Source: Planctomycetaceae bacterium (GTDB taxonomy: Bacteria > Planctomycetota > Planctomycetia > Planctomycetales > Planctomycetaceae). From it: a stretch of DNA of 64,000 bases. Shown one piece after another: positions 18,632-27,423 of this stretch. Below the pieces are notes generated by a model that worked only from the letters and a program-made list of their open reading frames with translations, made no database searches and was not told where the DNA came from. Position numbers and translations under genes: made by a program. How positions within the stretch are numbered: the first letter of the stretch is position 1; each line of letters starts with the position of its first letter. The DNA is taken from the NCBI GenBank assembly GCA_020638955.1, contig JACKHO010000006.1:248001-312000 (forward strand), given 5' to 3'.

Positions 18632-20365
18632 TCACTGCGTGTTGGCCACTTGCTGTGGATCAACGGGTGCTTCACTATTGCGTTCTACCGCCAGCACCCA
18701 CACGGCGACTGTCGAGAGATGGATCACACTGGTAATGCCGAGCCAAAAGTGGAGGCGGCTTAGCCTGGCGGAATAGGCCTCCTGGTCGCCAAGCAGGAGC
18801 CAAATCGGGAGAGCGACTTGGAGTAACAGGCTCACTAAAGCAATCGTTCCTACGGAATAGAGCCACGCGGGTCGCGTGGACGCTGTCTCATGTTGCGGCA
18901 CAATGCGGGAGGCAGTTGTCACTGTCTCGCTTTCAGAAACTGGGGAAGTTGATCGCGCTCCGGCCAGACTTGCCAGCGCCGTGTAAACAAAAGCGGAAAC
19001 GAACCACAAGGGAATTGCAATGAAGAACACGTGCAACGTGTCGGTGAACCACAATCCCAGTGCAATACCAATTGAGAGCACCCAGGTCGTCAGTGCTGGC
19101 CAATTGATGGATCTTCCTGTGGCGTTGAACCAGTATTGACGCAATCCGAGGCGAGGAAAGAACCAGTGTTCCATAAAGACAATGGCACCCACTGGTGACA
19201 ACAGGATTCCAAACAAAGCAACAAAGTTGAGCAATTCCGTGAAGACAAACGGGAAGCAGGCCACAACAGTCGTGGCGATTCCAACCAGCAAAGTGACGAA
19301 CCAGCGGGGCCAACCCGGAGTGACGGCCTGCAACGCTAGTCCCGCTCGGTAAAGCGTTGGGTTGGACGTTGCCCAGCCAGCAATCAGGACGGCGAGAATT
19401 CCTGACAGACCCAGCGATTGATAGGCAACGGCACCCGCATCAAGCTGGTCCAGCGGCGTCTTCAATAGCAACGCGGCGGCTGCACCCATGACGCCGGCAC
19501 AGATCCAGGCGAAATAATGTCCCAGGTACATGCCGCAAGCAGAATACAATCCGTATGATGCGCGTGGCGCATATCGCAGAGTTGCCATGTCAGACAGTCC
19601 GGCATGAAATGCCAAGTTGCAAATCCACGCAAACGCCGCGATGTGCCAGACTCCGAGTTCGCTATCGGGCCTGCGTATCCAAATTTGCTCCTGCGCGATT
19701 GTCCAAAGATCAGACAGGCCACTGATGGATGCCACGTTCGGATTGGCTCTGGCAAGCACCGGAAGCATTAAGATCGCGCCGGCCCCGAACATGACGAATA
19801 ACCACGGCACGCAAACTTCGGAAAACTGAGCAAGGCGTTTGAACCCCAAGATGGCGACCGCGACAACCACCGCGCCCACCAGTAATACAATCAGCACGAA
19901 ACGAAAATCTTCCGGGTACCATTTCGTTTGCGGTTCGATTCCAAAGGGGATGCGGATCGCGGATGCTGAAACCGTAATCATGGTTCCAGAGAGGATGCAG
20001 AACAACAGCGCGTTCAGCACGTTGTAAATGGCCGTGACTCCTGGACCGGCAATCTTTCGCAGGTACCAGTAGAGCGTTAGACGAGTTCGAACGGCAATTG
20101 GCGCGCAAATCAATGTCCACGACAAAACGGCCAATGCGTTTCCGACAAGCAGTCCAATCAAGACATCGGCGGCACTGGCTCCCCAGGCGACAAATGCAGC
20201 CCCGATAACAAACTCGGTTCCGGCAACGTGTTCGCCAGCGAATAATGCGGCAAAGTGTCTGCCGCTCTCCAGTTTGTCGTCAGAAACCGGCTCGCGTTCG
20301 AACTCATAAAGCTGATCGACACGTTCGGTCACCGTTGTTGTGTGGATGTCATCCTGTGTGGGCAT
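18632..20365 (-). CDS. NCS1-family (cytosine/purine/hydantoin type) permease
   Basis: The 577-residue integral membrane protein has about twelve hydrophobic segments. An N-terminal region (FAALFAGEHVAGTEFVIGAAF) and general layout are typical of the nucleobase:cation symporter-1 family, which imports purines, pyrimidines, hydantoins or related small compounds. A long cytoplasmic-type insertion lies near 480-510 before the last two segments. Its ATG overlaps the stop of the upstream isomerase gene in a TGATG arrangement, indicating translational coupling. It is the last gene of the KARI-like cassette, so it probably imports that pathway's substrate. No residue visible to me fixes the substrate. 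Confidence 0.88.
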   Translation of the reverse strand: MPTQDDIHTTTVTERVDQLYEFEREPVSDDKLESGRHFAALFAGEHVAGTEFVIGAAFVAWGASAADVLIGLLVGNALAVLSWTLICAPIAVRTRLTLYWYLRKIAGPGVTAIYNVLNALLFCILSGTMITVSASAIRIPFGIEPQTKWYPEDFRFVLIVLLVGAVVVAVAILGFKRLAQFSEVCVPWLFVMFGAGAILMLPVLARANPNVASISGLSDLWTIAQEQIWIRRPDSELGVWHIAAFAWICNLAFHAGLSDMATLRYAPRASYGLYSACGMYLGHYFAWICAGVMGAAAALLLKTPLDQLDAGAVAYQSLGLSGILAVLIAGWATSNPTLYRAGLALQAVTPGWPRWFVTLLVGIATTVVACFPFVFTELLNFVALFGILLSPVGAIVFMEHWFFPRLGLRQYWFNATGRSINWPALTTWVLSIGIALGLWFTDTLHVFFIAIPLWFVSAFVYTALASLAGARSTSPVSESETVTTASRIVPQHETASTRPAWLYSVGTIALVSLLLQVALPIWLLLGDQEAYSARLSRLHFWLGITSVIHLSTVAVWVLAVERNSEAPVDPQQVANTQ

Positions 20366-21201
20366 CAGTGAGTTCTCGAACGAATAAAATCGCGGAATAA
20401 AATGGTCTCAGAAAGATTGTCGACTTCGTTGCAGTGCTCCCAGTCGATCCACACGTACTCTACCCCTACATAGCCGGAATAACTCTTGGCGTTCATCAAT
20501 TCCAGAATGCGGTTGTAGTCAATTGCGTTGTCCTTGAACGCGCATTGGAGGCGCCCTTCACAAGCGCCGCGGACGTGAAAATGGCTGGCGTGGGCGAGTA
20601 GCGGTTCAACGGCCGAGTCGGGCAGTCCAGCGCGAGTGAAGTGGGTGTAGTCGAGCGTCAACGTCAGACCAGGGACGGCCTCGACCAAGGCCAACGCTTT
20701 GTCCGGCGTCGGCACAACTGAACCAACATGAGCTTCCGTGCCAAACACAATGCCAGCCGACTTGGATTCCTCCACACGCCAGGCAAGTTCATCACATGAA
20801 CGTGCAATCGAATCGGCCTCCGACTCGCCTTCGAAATTCGCGCCCGGTAACGCAGTAACGTGGGGGGACTCACAATTTGCCGCGTACTCCAGCGTACGTT
20901 GAAACCAGTCACGGGCTTTTGCGCGCCGACTGGCTTCGGGGTGGTTGATGGCCAATGGGACGAAGTCGGGATCCATTTGCAGGAAGACATCGGCCACCTT
21001 CAGTCCTCGATCCTGAGTCTTCTGCTTAAGTGTCCGTGCCGCGGCCGGGTTGGCAAACTCTTTGGATGGATGGAGGTGCGATCGCCCTTCGAACAATCCG
21101 ATGTCAACGCCCTCGAAGCCCAGCATCGCGATGACGTCGAGGGAATTGTCGTGCGAGAGCAGTGGAAACGTGAAATCGGCGCACGCAAGTCGAAAACTCA
21201 T
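20365..21201 (-). CDS. Sugar phosphate isomerase/epimerase family TIM-barrel protein
   Basis: With the ATG at 21201 the protein has 278 residues. It has the xylose-isomerase-like (AP endonuclease 2 superfamily) TIM-barrel pattern: GFEGVDIGLFEG near 30, TEAHVGS about midway, LTLDYTHF near 185, and a C-terminal GYVGVEYVWIDWE. Family members are metal-dependent isomerases or epimerases of sugars and hydroxy acids. The frame is open to 21243, but the chosen ATG overlaps the SDR stop as ATGA, the usual coupling arrangement. The stop overlaps the permease start. This places it firmly inside a co-translated cassette whose substrate is unknown. Confidence 0.88.
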   Translation of the reverse strand: MSFRLACADFTFPLLSHDNSLDVIAMLGFEGVDIGLFEGRSHLHPSKEFANPAAARTLKQKTQDRGLKVADVFLQMDPDFVPLAINHPEASRRAKARDWFQRTLEYAANCESPHVTALPGANFEGESEADSIARSCDELAWRVEESKSAGIVFGTEAHVGSVVPTPDKALALVEAVPGLTLTLDYTHFTRAGLPDSAVEPLLAHASHFHVRGACEGRLQCAFKDNAIDYNRILELMNAKSYSGYVGVEYVWIDWEHCNEVDNLSETILFRDFIRSRTH

Positions 21202-22019
21202 GCATTTTCTCCCCAGGTTGTGTCGTCGTTGATTGTATCCCACTCCGCGGCGGCCAAATATCCACCGTCGATGATCATGGAAGTTCCGTTCACCCCAGCC
21301 GAATCCTCACACGACAAGTAGAGAATCGCGCGGGCGACTTCGTCAGGCTGAAGCGCGCGATTGATCGGGACGCGGCGAACGCGTTGCCGCAATGTTTCTT
21401 CGGGATTGGCAGTCATGTTGAGATGATGACGCAACATGGGTGTGTCTGTAATTCCGGGGCACACACAATTGCAACGCAATCCTGTCGCCGCGTAATCGAG
21501 GGCGATGGATTGCGACAGCGACAAGACGGCGCCTTTCGACGTCGTGTAGGCCGGAGTCAGACGCTGGCCTACGTGGCTGCTGATGGACCCGACGTTCACC
21601 ATGTAACTGCGTGGGTTGCGACGCAAATGTGGAAGTGCATGCTTCAGTGAAAAGAAGATCCCTTTCACATTGACGCCCATCAAGCGGTCCCAGTCGGCCT
21701 CTGAGTATTCATGCAACGGGCCGACATGAACAATACCGGCGTTATTGACGACAATGTTCAGGCTACCAAATTGTGCAACAGCCGCTTCAATTGACTGGGC
21801 GACGCTTCCATTGTTGGAGACATCACAGTGGCTGTATGCGGCCTTTCCACCAGCAGCGTTTACCTCGTTGGCAAGTGACTGACCGTCTGTGACGTCCGCG
21901 ATGACGACTGCAGCGCCTTCCGCCGCAAACAGTCGCACGGTTGCTTCTCCAATGCCGGAAGCTCCCCCGCTAATCCAGGCGACCTGACCATTGAGTCGGC
22001 CTGTCGATTGTTCAGTCAC
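21198..22019 (-). CDS. SDR family oxidoreductase of the KARI-like cassette
   Basis: I place the start at the GTG at 22019 (273 residues) because GGAG lies about 9 nt upstream and the overlap with the KARI-like gene is only 8 nt. The ATG at 22067 would overlap by 56 nt. The NAD(P) motif SGGASGIG is near 17-24, NNAG is present about residue 93, and the catalytic Ser and YTTSK motif (Tyr, Lys) are present about 150-165. The C-terminus has the typical IIDGGYLA. It resembles sugar acid or deoxyketo acid dehydrogenases of the fucose type, but the substrate is unproven. It is translationally coupled on both sides. Confidence 0.9.
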   Translation of the reverse strand: MTEQSTGRLNGQVAWISGGASGIGEATVRLFAAEGAAVVIADVTDGQSLANEVNAAGGKAAYSHCDVSNNGSVAQSIEAAVAQFGSLNIVVNNAGIVHVGPLHEYSEADWDRLMGVNVKGIFFSLKHALPHLRRNPRSYMVNVGSISSHVGQRLTPAYTTSKGAVLSLSQSIALDYAATGLRCNCVCPGITDTPMLRHHLNMTANPEETLRQRVRRVPINRALQPDEVARAILYLSCEDSAGVNGTSMIIDGGYLAAAEWDTINDDTTWGENA

Positions 22020-23028
22020 GCTTTTTCTCCAGTGAATGAGCACCTTGAATGGCGCCAATGACTCCAAGTTCGGCCTGGCTCATTTTGTGGGAGAGGGCGT
22101 CCTTCATCAGGGCTGCAAGTTCCTGTGAACCATTTGCCTGTTCTGCAGACCACTCCTTGACGAAAGCTCCCTCGCGAATGTCTCGCTGGAACAGTTCGCG
22201 AGCTTTCTGGCGCATGGCGTCGGTGACCAGCATCGGTCCGCGCGAAAGTGTTCCATACTGACTCGTCGTTGAATGATGAGACATCTGCCGAAAGAACCCG
22301 TTTCGAGCCATCGCCCCGGTGATCTCTGACGTTTCACCGGAAGCATAAAGCTCCATTACCATCAACTCGGGTGAAAATCCAAACTCGACACCAAGGTCAA
22401 AACAACTGCGAATCCAGCCAGCTAGCACGGGCCAGACGACTTGCTCGGCGAAGAGGTCCAGTTCCGCTTCTTCGCGAAATGAGGACTCGAAGACTCCTCC
22501 ACGCGTTAGGCCTTCTCCCTTGCATAGTGCAAGCACTCGGTCTCTCGCGTTTCCAGTCGCGTCCTGATGCACAGCGAATTGCGCAATGGCACCTTTGCCG
22601 TTTTCAAAGAGTTTACGAACCATGTGCCCAGTCATTCGCGGGGCCACCATCAATACGTCAACGTCTTCCGGGGGTGTAATGAGCCCGTAGCCAACGTTGT
22701 AACCGCTGGCCCAGACAAGAGCATTGCCAGCTTCCAGGCCGGGTGCAATCTGCTCGTTCCAAATCAAAGGTTGCGACTCGTCCGTTGTGAGTATCAGTAA
22801 AACGTCGCCCGCCTTTGCTGCCTCCGAAATCGACATCGGAGCAAAGTTGTCATCAACTGCGTGCTGGAAGTATTCGTCGTCCCGATTTCCAACGATGACC
22901 TGAACACCACTGTCACGAAGATTGAGTGCTTGAGCACGTCCCTGGTTCCCGTATCCAAGGATGGCCACCGTCTGATTGGACAGGGCATCAAGAGAGGCAT
23001 CGGCATCACCAAGCAGCTTCATATTCAT
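22012..23028 (-). CDS. Divergent ketol-acid reductoisomerase (KARI)-like protein
   Basis: The 338 residues have class I KARI length and order: Rossmann motif VAILGYGNQG at 21-30 and a knotted C-terminal domain. By hand alignment the metal ligands Asp191 and Glu195 (DLFAEQ), Glu226 or Glu232, and Ser253 are kept. Positions normally holding two active-site residues differ. The His of the AHGFNIH-type motif is Ser108 (WASGYNVG), and the Lys of APKGPGH is Arg131 (APRMTGH). There also appears to be a two-residue insertion between the two C-terminal Glu ligands. Authentic KARI makes dihydroxy acids for valine and isoleucine synthesis; this one is more likely a paralogue with changed chemistry in a catabolic cassette. 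A good AGGA site precedes the ATG. Confidence 0.85.
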   Translation of the reverse strand: MNMKLLGDADASLDALSNQTVAILGYGNQGRAQALNLRDSGVQVIVGNRDDEYFQHAVDDNFAPMSISEAAKAGDVLLILTTDESQPLIWNEQIAPGLEAGNALVWASGYNVGYGLITPPEDVDVLMVAPRMTGHMVRKLFENGKGAIAQFAVHQDATGNARDRVLALCKGEGLTRGGVFESSFREEAELDLFAEQVVWPVLAGWIRSCFDLGVEFGFSPELMVMELYASGETSEITGAMARNGFFRQMSHHSTTSQYGTLSRGPMLVTDAMRQKARELFQRDIREGAFVKEWSAEQANGSQELAALMKDALSHKMSQAELGVIGAIQGAHSLEKKRD

Positions 23029-23126
23029 TGAGCATCCTGTTTCGTTTGACGATTAATTCTTCCGAAGTCAGCGGACTCAATGTCACGTCGCTGATTCGTG
23101 AAGCAACGACCAACTGGCACCAGAGT

Positions 23127-23153
23127 CACTGATTGCACTCTGATTGATCAGTG
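23127..23153. promoter_or_regulatory. Candidate operator for the divergent GntR-type regulator
   Basis: The 244-nt divergent spacer contains an inverted repeat CACTGAT (23127-23133) and ATCAGTG (23147-23153). Within it CTGATTG occurs twice (23129 and 23140), 11 nt apart, and CTGATTGATCAG (23140-23151) is a near palindrome. This is what a dimeric GntR-family repressor site between divergent genes would look like. It is inferred from position and symmetry only. Confidence 0.45.
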
Positions 23154-23272
23154 GTTATGGTGGGCAAACGGCCCCGCGTCGTCAAGGAGTTCGCAGCAAA
23201 AGTCGCCGGGGTTTACCGCCTGCGACTTTCACTAAGGTAAACAGTCAGGAATCCAGGAAGAGGACCAGCACA

Positions 23273-24016
23273 TTGCCTGCAGCTACTGCCACACCCGTCG
23301 CAGGTTCCTGCACTCTCGTCGCCAGATTGCGGGACTTCATCGAAGCGCAGAGTCTCCAGCCGGGTGATCGACTGCCATCGATTCGCGAACTTGCGGAACA
23401 CTTCGACGTCAAAACGGGAGCGGTTCGGGATGCCTTGCTCAATGCTCAAGGCCGCGGCCTGATCAAAGTGTTGCCGAGAGCCGGTGCCTTTGTTGAAGCC
23501 CTCGTCGAGCCCCCAGCGAAATCAACGTCCGCAGCGAGACTCGGTACACGATTGCGAGAACTGCTCGCTGCTGAAAACCAGAATGTGTTTCATCTCCTGG
23601 ATGCCAGAGAGACACTGGAGACAGCACTCATTGCCGAGGCTGCACGCAAGCGGCAGGTCGAAGACCTCTATCCCCTCCGGGACATTCTCGAACAAATGGC
23701 ATCGATTCCGCCGAAGGATCGCGGCGAAAACTACGTGCGACTCGATGTCGAGTTCCATTTGGAAGTGGCCCGTCTGTCTGGAAACGCCGTCATGGCCGCG
23801 ATGCTGAGTGTCGTAATGGAAGAACTCGTGCCGCACCTGAAAGAACTTCGATGGTCGGCCAAACGACACACCGATACCGATAAGTCACATGCCCGTCTTT
23901 ACTCGGCGCTGGTCGAAGGTGACGCACTGCAGGCACAGGAAGAAACGCGAAACCACCTGCGACATGCCTATCAGTCGTTACTGGACCGCGTCCGGCAGCC
24001 ACCGAAAATCGGATGA
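23273..24016 (+). CDS. FadR-subfamily GntR transcriptional regulator
   Basis: The N-terminal winged helix has the GntR signature (GDRLPSIRELAEHFDVKTGAVRDAL, written here only as a location: about residues 30-55). It is followed by an FCD-type ligand-binding domain (LLDARETLETALIAEAA and a C-terminal ARLYSALVEGD motif with metal-binding His residues typical of FCD). I choose the TTG at 23273 (247 residues) because the purine-rich GGAAGAGGA precedes it and the upstream open frame looks non-coding. It is transcribed divergently from the KARI-like cassette and upstream of the rhamnosidase, so it probably controls one or both in response to a small carboxylic acid or sugar acid. Confidence 0.88.
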   Translation: MPAATATPVAGSCTLVARLRDFIEAQSLQPGDRLPSIRELAEHFDVKTGAVRDALLNAQGRGLIKVLPRAGAFVEALVEPPAKSTSAARLGTRLRELLAAENQNVFHLLDARETLETALIAEAARKRQVEDLYPLRDILEQMASIPPKDRGENYVRLDVEFHLEVARLSGNAVMAAMLSVVMEELVPHLKELRWSAKRHTDTDKSHARLYSALVEGDALQAQEETRNHLRHAYQSLLDRVRQPPKIG

Positions 24017-24107
24017 GTACATTGTAGAGTATGGACGCGAGGAAATGCTGCGTCCATACGTCGAACCTTTGCACTGACAGACTCTTGCTTCCACTGAGGC
24101 GATTCCA

Positions 24108-27100
24108 ATGAGTACTAATCTAACGTCGCTATTTCGCTGTCTCGTCTGGGCAGCCACTCTCTGTGCTGCCATGATGGCTTCGGCGAATGGCCAATTAATC
24201 CCGAACGAACTTCGTTGCGAGTACTTGACCGATCCACACGGGATCGACGATGTCGCGCCGCGGCTGAGTTGGAAGTTGAAGGCAACGGAACCAACTCTCC
24301 GCGGTCAATACCAGACGAGTTATCAGGTTGTCGTCAGCAGCAGCAGTCGTGAACAATTGCTGCAGAACGACGGGGACGTGTGGGATTCTGGTGAGGTGAA
24401 GTCTGACCAGTCTCATTTGGTGGCGTATCGCGGCAAACCTTTGACTTCGCGTCAGCGTTGCTGGTGGAAAGTGCGAATTCGCGATCAGAATGGGAAGTTG
24501 TCGGAGTGGAGCGAACCGGCGTTTTGGTCGATGGGACTCCTCACGAAAGAGGATTGGCACAACGCTCAGTGGATTGGTTTGGAAACAGGCGAGGCGGATG
24601 GAATTGACATTGCTGACGTCAAGGCGGCGCAGTGGCTCGGTTATCCAGAAGGCAATTACGCAAAAGATGCTCCCGTTGCGACACGCTACTTCCGTCGTGA
24701 CATCGAACTTCCCAAAGACCGGCGCATCACGAAAGCGTTCTGCCTGTTTGCCGGGGACGACCGCATCCAGCACTATCTGAACGGATCGTTGCTTGGAACT
24801 GGTGCGGGCCATCCGAATCTCGTCCATGCGGACGTCACCGAGCAATTGAAGCCCGGTATCAATCGACTCGCAGTCGCGCTGACCAACAGCGACGCTGACG
24901 TACCCGCTAACCCGAGCGGCTGGGTCGGTGCTCTTCGTGTTGAGTTTGCCGAGGGCCCCCCCTTGGTAATCCATTCAGACCGCAATTGGCGTTGTACAAA
25001 AACCGTTGACGAAGCCTGGGTGGCTGACGAGGCGAAAGGTGACAATTGGGTCGCCGCAATGGAACTCGGTAAGCCTGGCATTGCTCCCTGGGGAATTCCG
25101 TGGCCGGAGCGACTGCAGGCTGAACATCGACGACTGGCAGGTCGGTATTTGCGACGGGAAGTTCATTTCGACAAAAAAATCGCGCGCGCGACGGCTTATG
25201 TTTGTGGACTCGGCTTCTTCGATTTGCACGTCAATGGCAAGCTGATTGGCGACCAGTTGATGAATCCCGCACTGACCGGATACGACAAGCGAGACCTCTA
25301 CGTCACCTTCGATGTCACCGATGCCCTGCAAACGGGGGACAATGCCATCGGAGTGACGCTCAGCAACGGCCGGTTCTTTGCACCGCGGGTAACCCATCCC
25401 ATGCCGATGCACAGCTACGGTCAGCCGCGAATGATTGGGCAATTTCACATTGAATACAGCGACGGCACGAGCGAAACGATTGTTACCGACACGTCATGGA
25501 AGGCAACGGCAAATGGCCCACTGAGAGCCAGCAGCGAATTCGACGGAGAGGAATACGACGCAACCATGGAAATGCATGGCTGGTCGGAACATGGCTTTGA
25601 TGACTCAAAATGGGAACAGGCACACATCCTTGATTCACCTGGTGGGCAACACGAAGCACAAATGATCGAACCCATTCGCGTCACGGACGTGTTGAAGCCG
25701 GTCAAAGTGCTGCAGCCGAAACCGGGAATTTGGATGGTGGACTTTGGCCAGGCGTTTTACGGTGTTGTGCAACTGAAAGTGAATGGGGCCAAAGGGACGC
25801 GCGTTTCCATGCGGACCAGCTTCAATGTGCTGCCAGATGGCACGTTGAACTACATTAATGACCGCAGTGCGAGGAATACGGACGTTTACACGCTCAAAGG
25901 TGACGGCGAAGAAGTCTGGCATCCGCGATTTCGGGGCAATGCCACGCGCTGGGTGCAGGTCGAAGGCTTTCCCGGTACACCAACACAAGACAACTTCGCG
26001 GGGCTGGTGACGCACACTGACCACGCTCCCGTCGGCCAATTTGAGTGCAGCAACGAACTGGTTAATCGCGTCTACCAAAACGCACGTTGGGGAACTCGTT
26101 TGCAGAATCGTAGCGTTCCAATGGAGCCAGACCGGGACGAACGCATGCCATGGTCTGGCCATCCGGCCAAGACATCTGAAAGCGAAGGCTGGGCCTTCAA
26201 CGTCGCCCGTTTCTACGAGCACTTCCTACACAATTATCGTGAGCATCAGGCGGACGACGGAAGTCTGCAGGAAATTCTTCCGCCCTATTGGACCTTCAAC
26301 AGCAAGGACACCATTTGGCCGAGTGTTGTCACTATTATTCCTGACTGGTACTACAACTTTTATGGTGATGACCGACTGCTGCGCGACAACTATGACATGA
26401 TGAAGCGATTCGTGCTGTACCACGTACAGACGAACCTCAGGCCCGACAACACGACCGACAAATGCAACTACGGGGACTGGGTCGATACTGCGTCCATTGG
26501 TGGGAACTCGCGAAATTTCGGAGCCACATCCAGACCACTGATGGGAACAGCTTATCTGTACAACAACTGCCGCATTGTCGAGCGAGCGGCACGTATTCTT
26601 GGGAATGACGAAGACGAACGTTACTTCGGCGAACTGGCCGACCGCATTCAAAAAGGCTTCAACAAGCGGTTCCTTGATGTGGAATCCGGCACGTATGAAT
26701 CAAAGACGCAGTGCTCCGCCGTCTTGCCGCTGGCCTTCGGTCTGGTCCCGGATGCGGAGCGAAGTCGAGTCATTGATCACCTCGTAAATGACATCATGGT
26801 GACGCACCGCGGCCATACATCGGTCGGTCTGATTGGAACGCAATGGCAAATGCAGGTCCTCACTGCGGTCGAACGCCCGGACGTCGCCTGGTCAATTGCC
26901 ACGCGAACCGAGCGTCCCAGTTGGGGCTACATGATTCGTAAGGGTGCAACGACGTCGTGGGAACGGTGGGATACCGATACGCAGGACGGCGGGATGAATG
27001 GTGAAAGCCAGAAAATTCTCTCTGGTAACTTCGAAGCGTGGTGCTATCAGACGCTGGGTGGCATTAACTACGACCCGGCACAACCGGGCTTTCGGCACAT

Positions 27101-27398
27101 TATCCTCAAACCACAAATTGTCGGCGATTTGGAATGGGTGAAGACTTCCCACGACAGCGTTTACGGACGCATTGTCAGCGAATGGCAGAAGTCGGAAAAC
27201 GGCGAGTTTGAGTGGACCGTCATCGTGCCCCCCAACACCACGGCGACTGCGTACGTGCCGTGCAAAAATGCTCGGGACGTAATTGAGTCGGGTGAAGTCC
27301 TGAAAAACGTACCCGGAATCGAAGTCCTTCAGTCAAGCAACGGTGCAGTTGAGCTGAAGCTCCAATCTGGCACGTACCATTTCACTGCGAGGCTCTGA
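24108..27398 (+). CDS. Exported alpha-L-rhamnosidase (GH78)
   Basis: The 1096-residue protein has a signal peptide (about 1-28) and the full GH78 domain order. An N-terminal fibronectin-like beta domain has the RCEYLTDPHGID and PRLSWKL start common to this family. Two jelly-roll lectin-like domains, an (alpha/alpha)6 catalytic barrel from about 640, and a C-terminal beta sandwich follow. The catalytic candidates are the Glu in DRDERMPW near 676 (general acid) and the Glu in TSWERWD near 951 (general base). It hydrolyses terminal alpha-L-rhamnose from plant or algal glycans outside the cytoplasm. It lies 91 nt downstream of the GntR regulator on the same strand, suggesting linked expression. 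Confidence 0.94.
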   Translation: MSTNLTSLFRCLVWAATLCAAMMASANGQLIPNELRCEYLTDPHGIDDVAPRLSWKLKATEPTLRGQYQTSYQVVVSSSSREQLLQNDGDVWDSGEVKSDQSHLVAYRGKPLTSRQRCWWKVRIRDQNGKLSEWSEPAFWSMGLLTKEDWHNAQWIGLETGEADGIDIADVKAAQWLGYPEGNYAKDAPVATRYFRRDIELPKDRRITKAFCLFAGDDRIQHYLNGSLLGTGAGHPNLVHADVTEQLKPGINRLAVALTNSDADVPANPSGWVGALRVEFAEGPPLVIHSDRNWRCTKTVDEAWVADEAKGDNWVAAMELGKPGIAPWGIPWPERLQAEHRRLAGRYLRREVHFDKKIARATAYVCGLGFFDLHVNGKLIGDQLMNPALTGYDKRDLYVTFDVTDALQTGDNAIGVTLSNGRFFAPRVTHPMPMHSYGQPRMIGQFHIEYSDGTSETIVTDTSWKATANGPLRASSEFDGEEYDATMEMHGWSEHGFDDSKWEQAHILDSPGGQHEAQMIEPIRVTDVLKPVKVLQPKPGIWMVDFGQAFYGVVQLKVNGAKGTRVSMRTSFNVLPDGTLNYINDRSARNTDVYTLKGDGEEVWHPRFRGNATRWVQVEGFPGTPTQDNFAGLVTHTDHAPVGQFECSNELVNRVYQNARWGTRLQNRSVPMEPDRDERMPWSGHPAKTSESEGWAFNVARFYEHFLHNYREHQADDGSLQEILPPYWTFNSKDTIWPSVVTIIPDWYYNFYGDDRLLRDNYDMMKRFVLYHVQTNLRPDNTTDKCNYGDWVDTASIGGNSRNFGATSRPLMGTAYLYNNCRIVERAARILGNDEDERYFGELADRIQKGFNKRFLDVESGTYESKTQCSAVLPLAFGLVPDAERSRVIDHLVNDIMVTHRGHTSVGLIGTQWQMQVLTAVERPDVAWSIATRTERPSWGYMIRKGATTSWERWDTDTQDGGMNGESQKILSGNFEAWCYQTLGGINYDPAQPGFRHIILKPQIVGDLEWVKTSHDSVYGRIVSEWQKSENGEFEWTVIVPPNTTATAYVPCKNARDVIESGEVLKNVPGIEVLQSSNGAVELKLQSGTYHFTARL

Positions 27399-27423
27399 GT
27401 CTGTTCGAAGCGATTCTTTGGCC

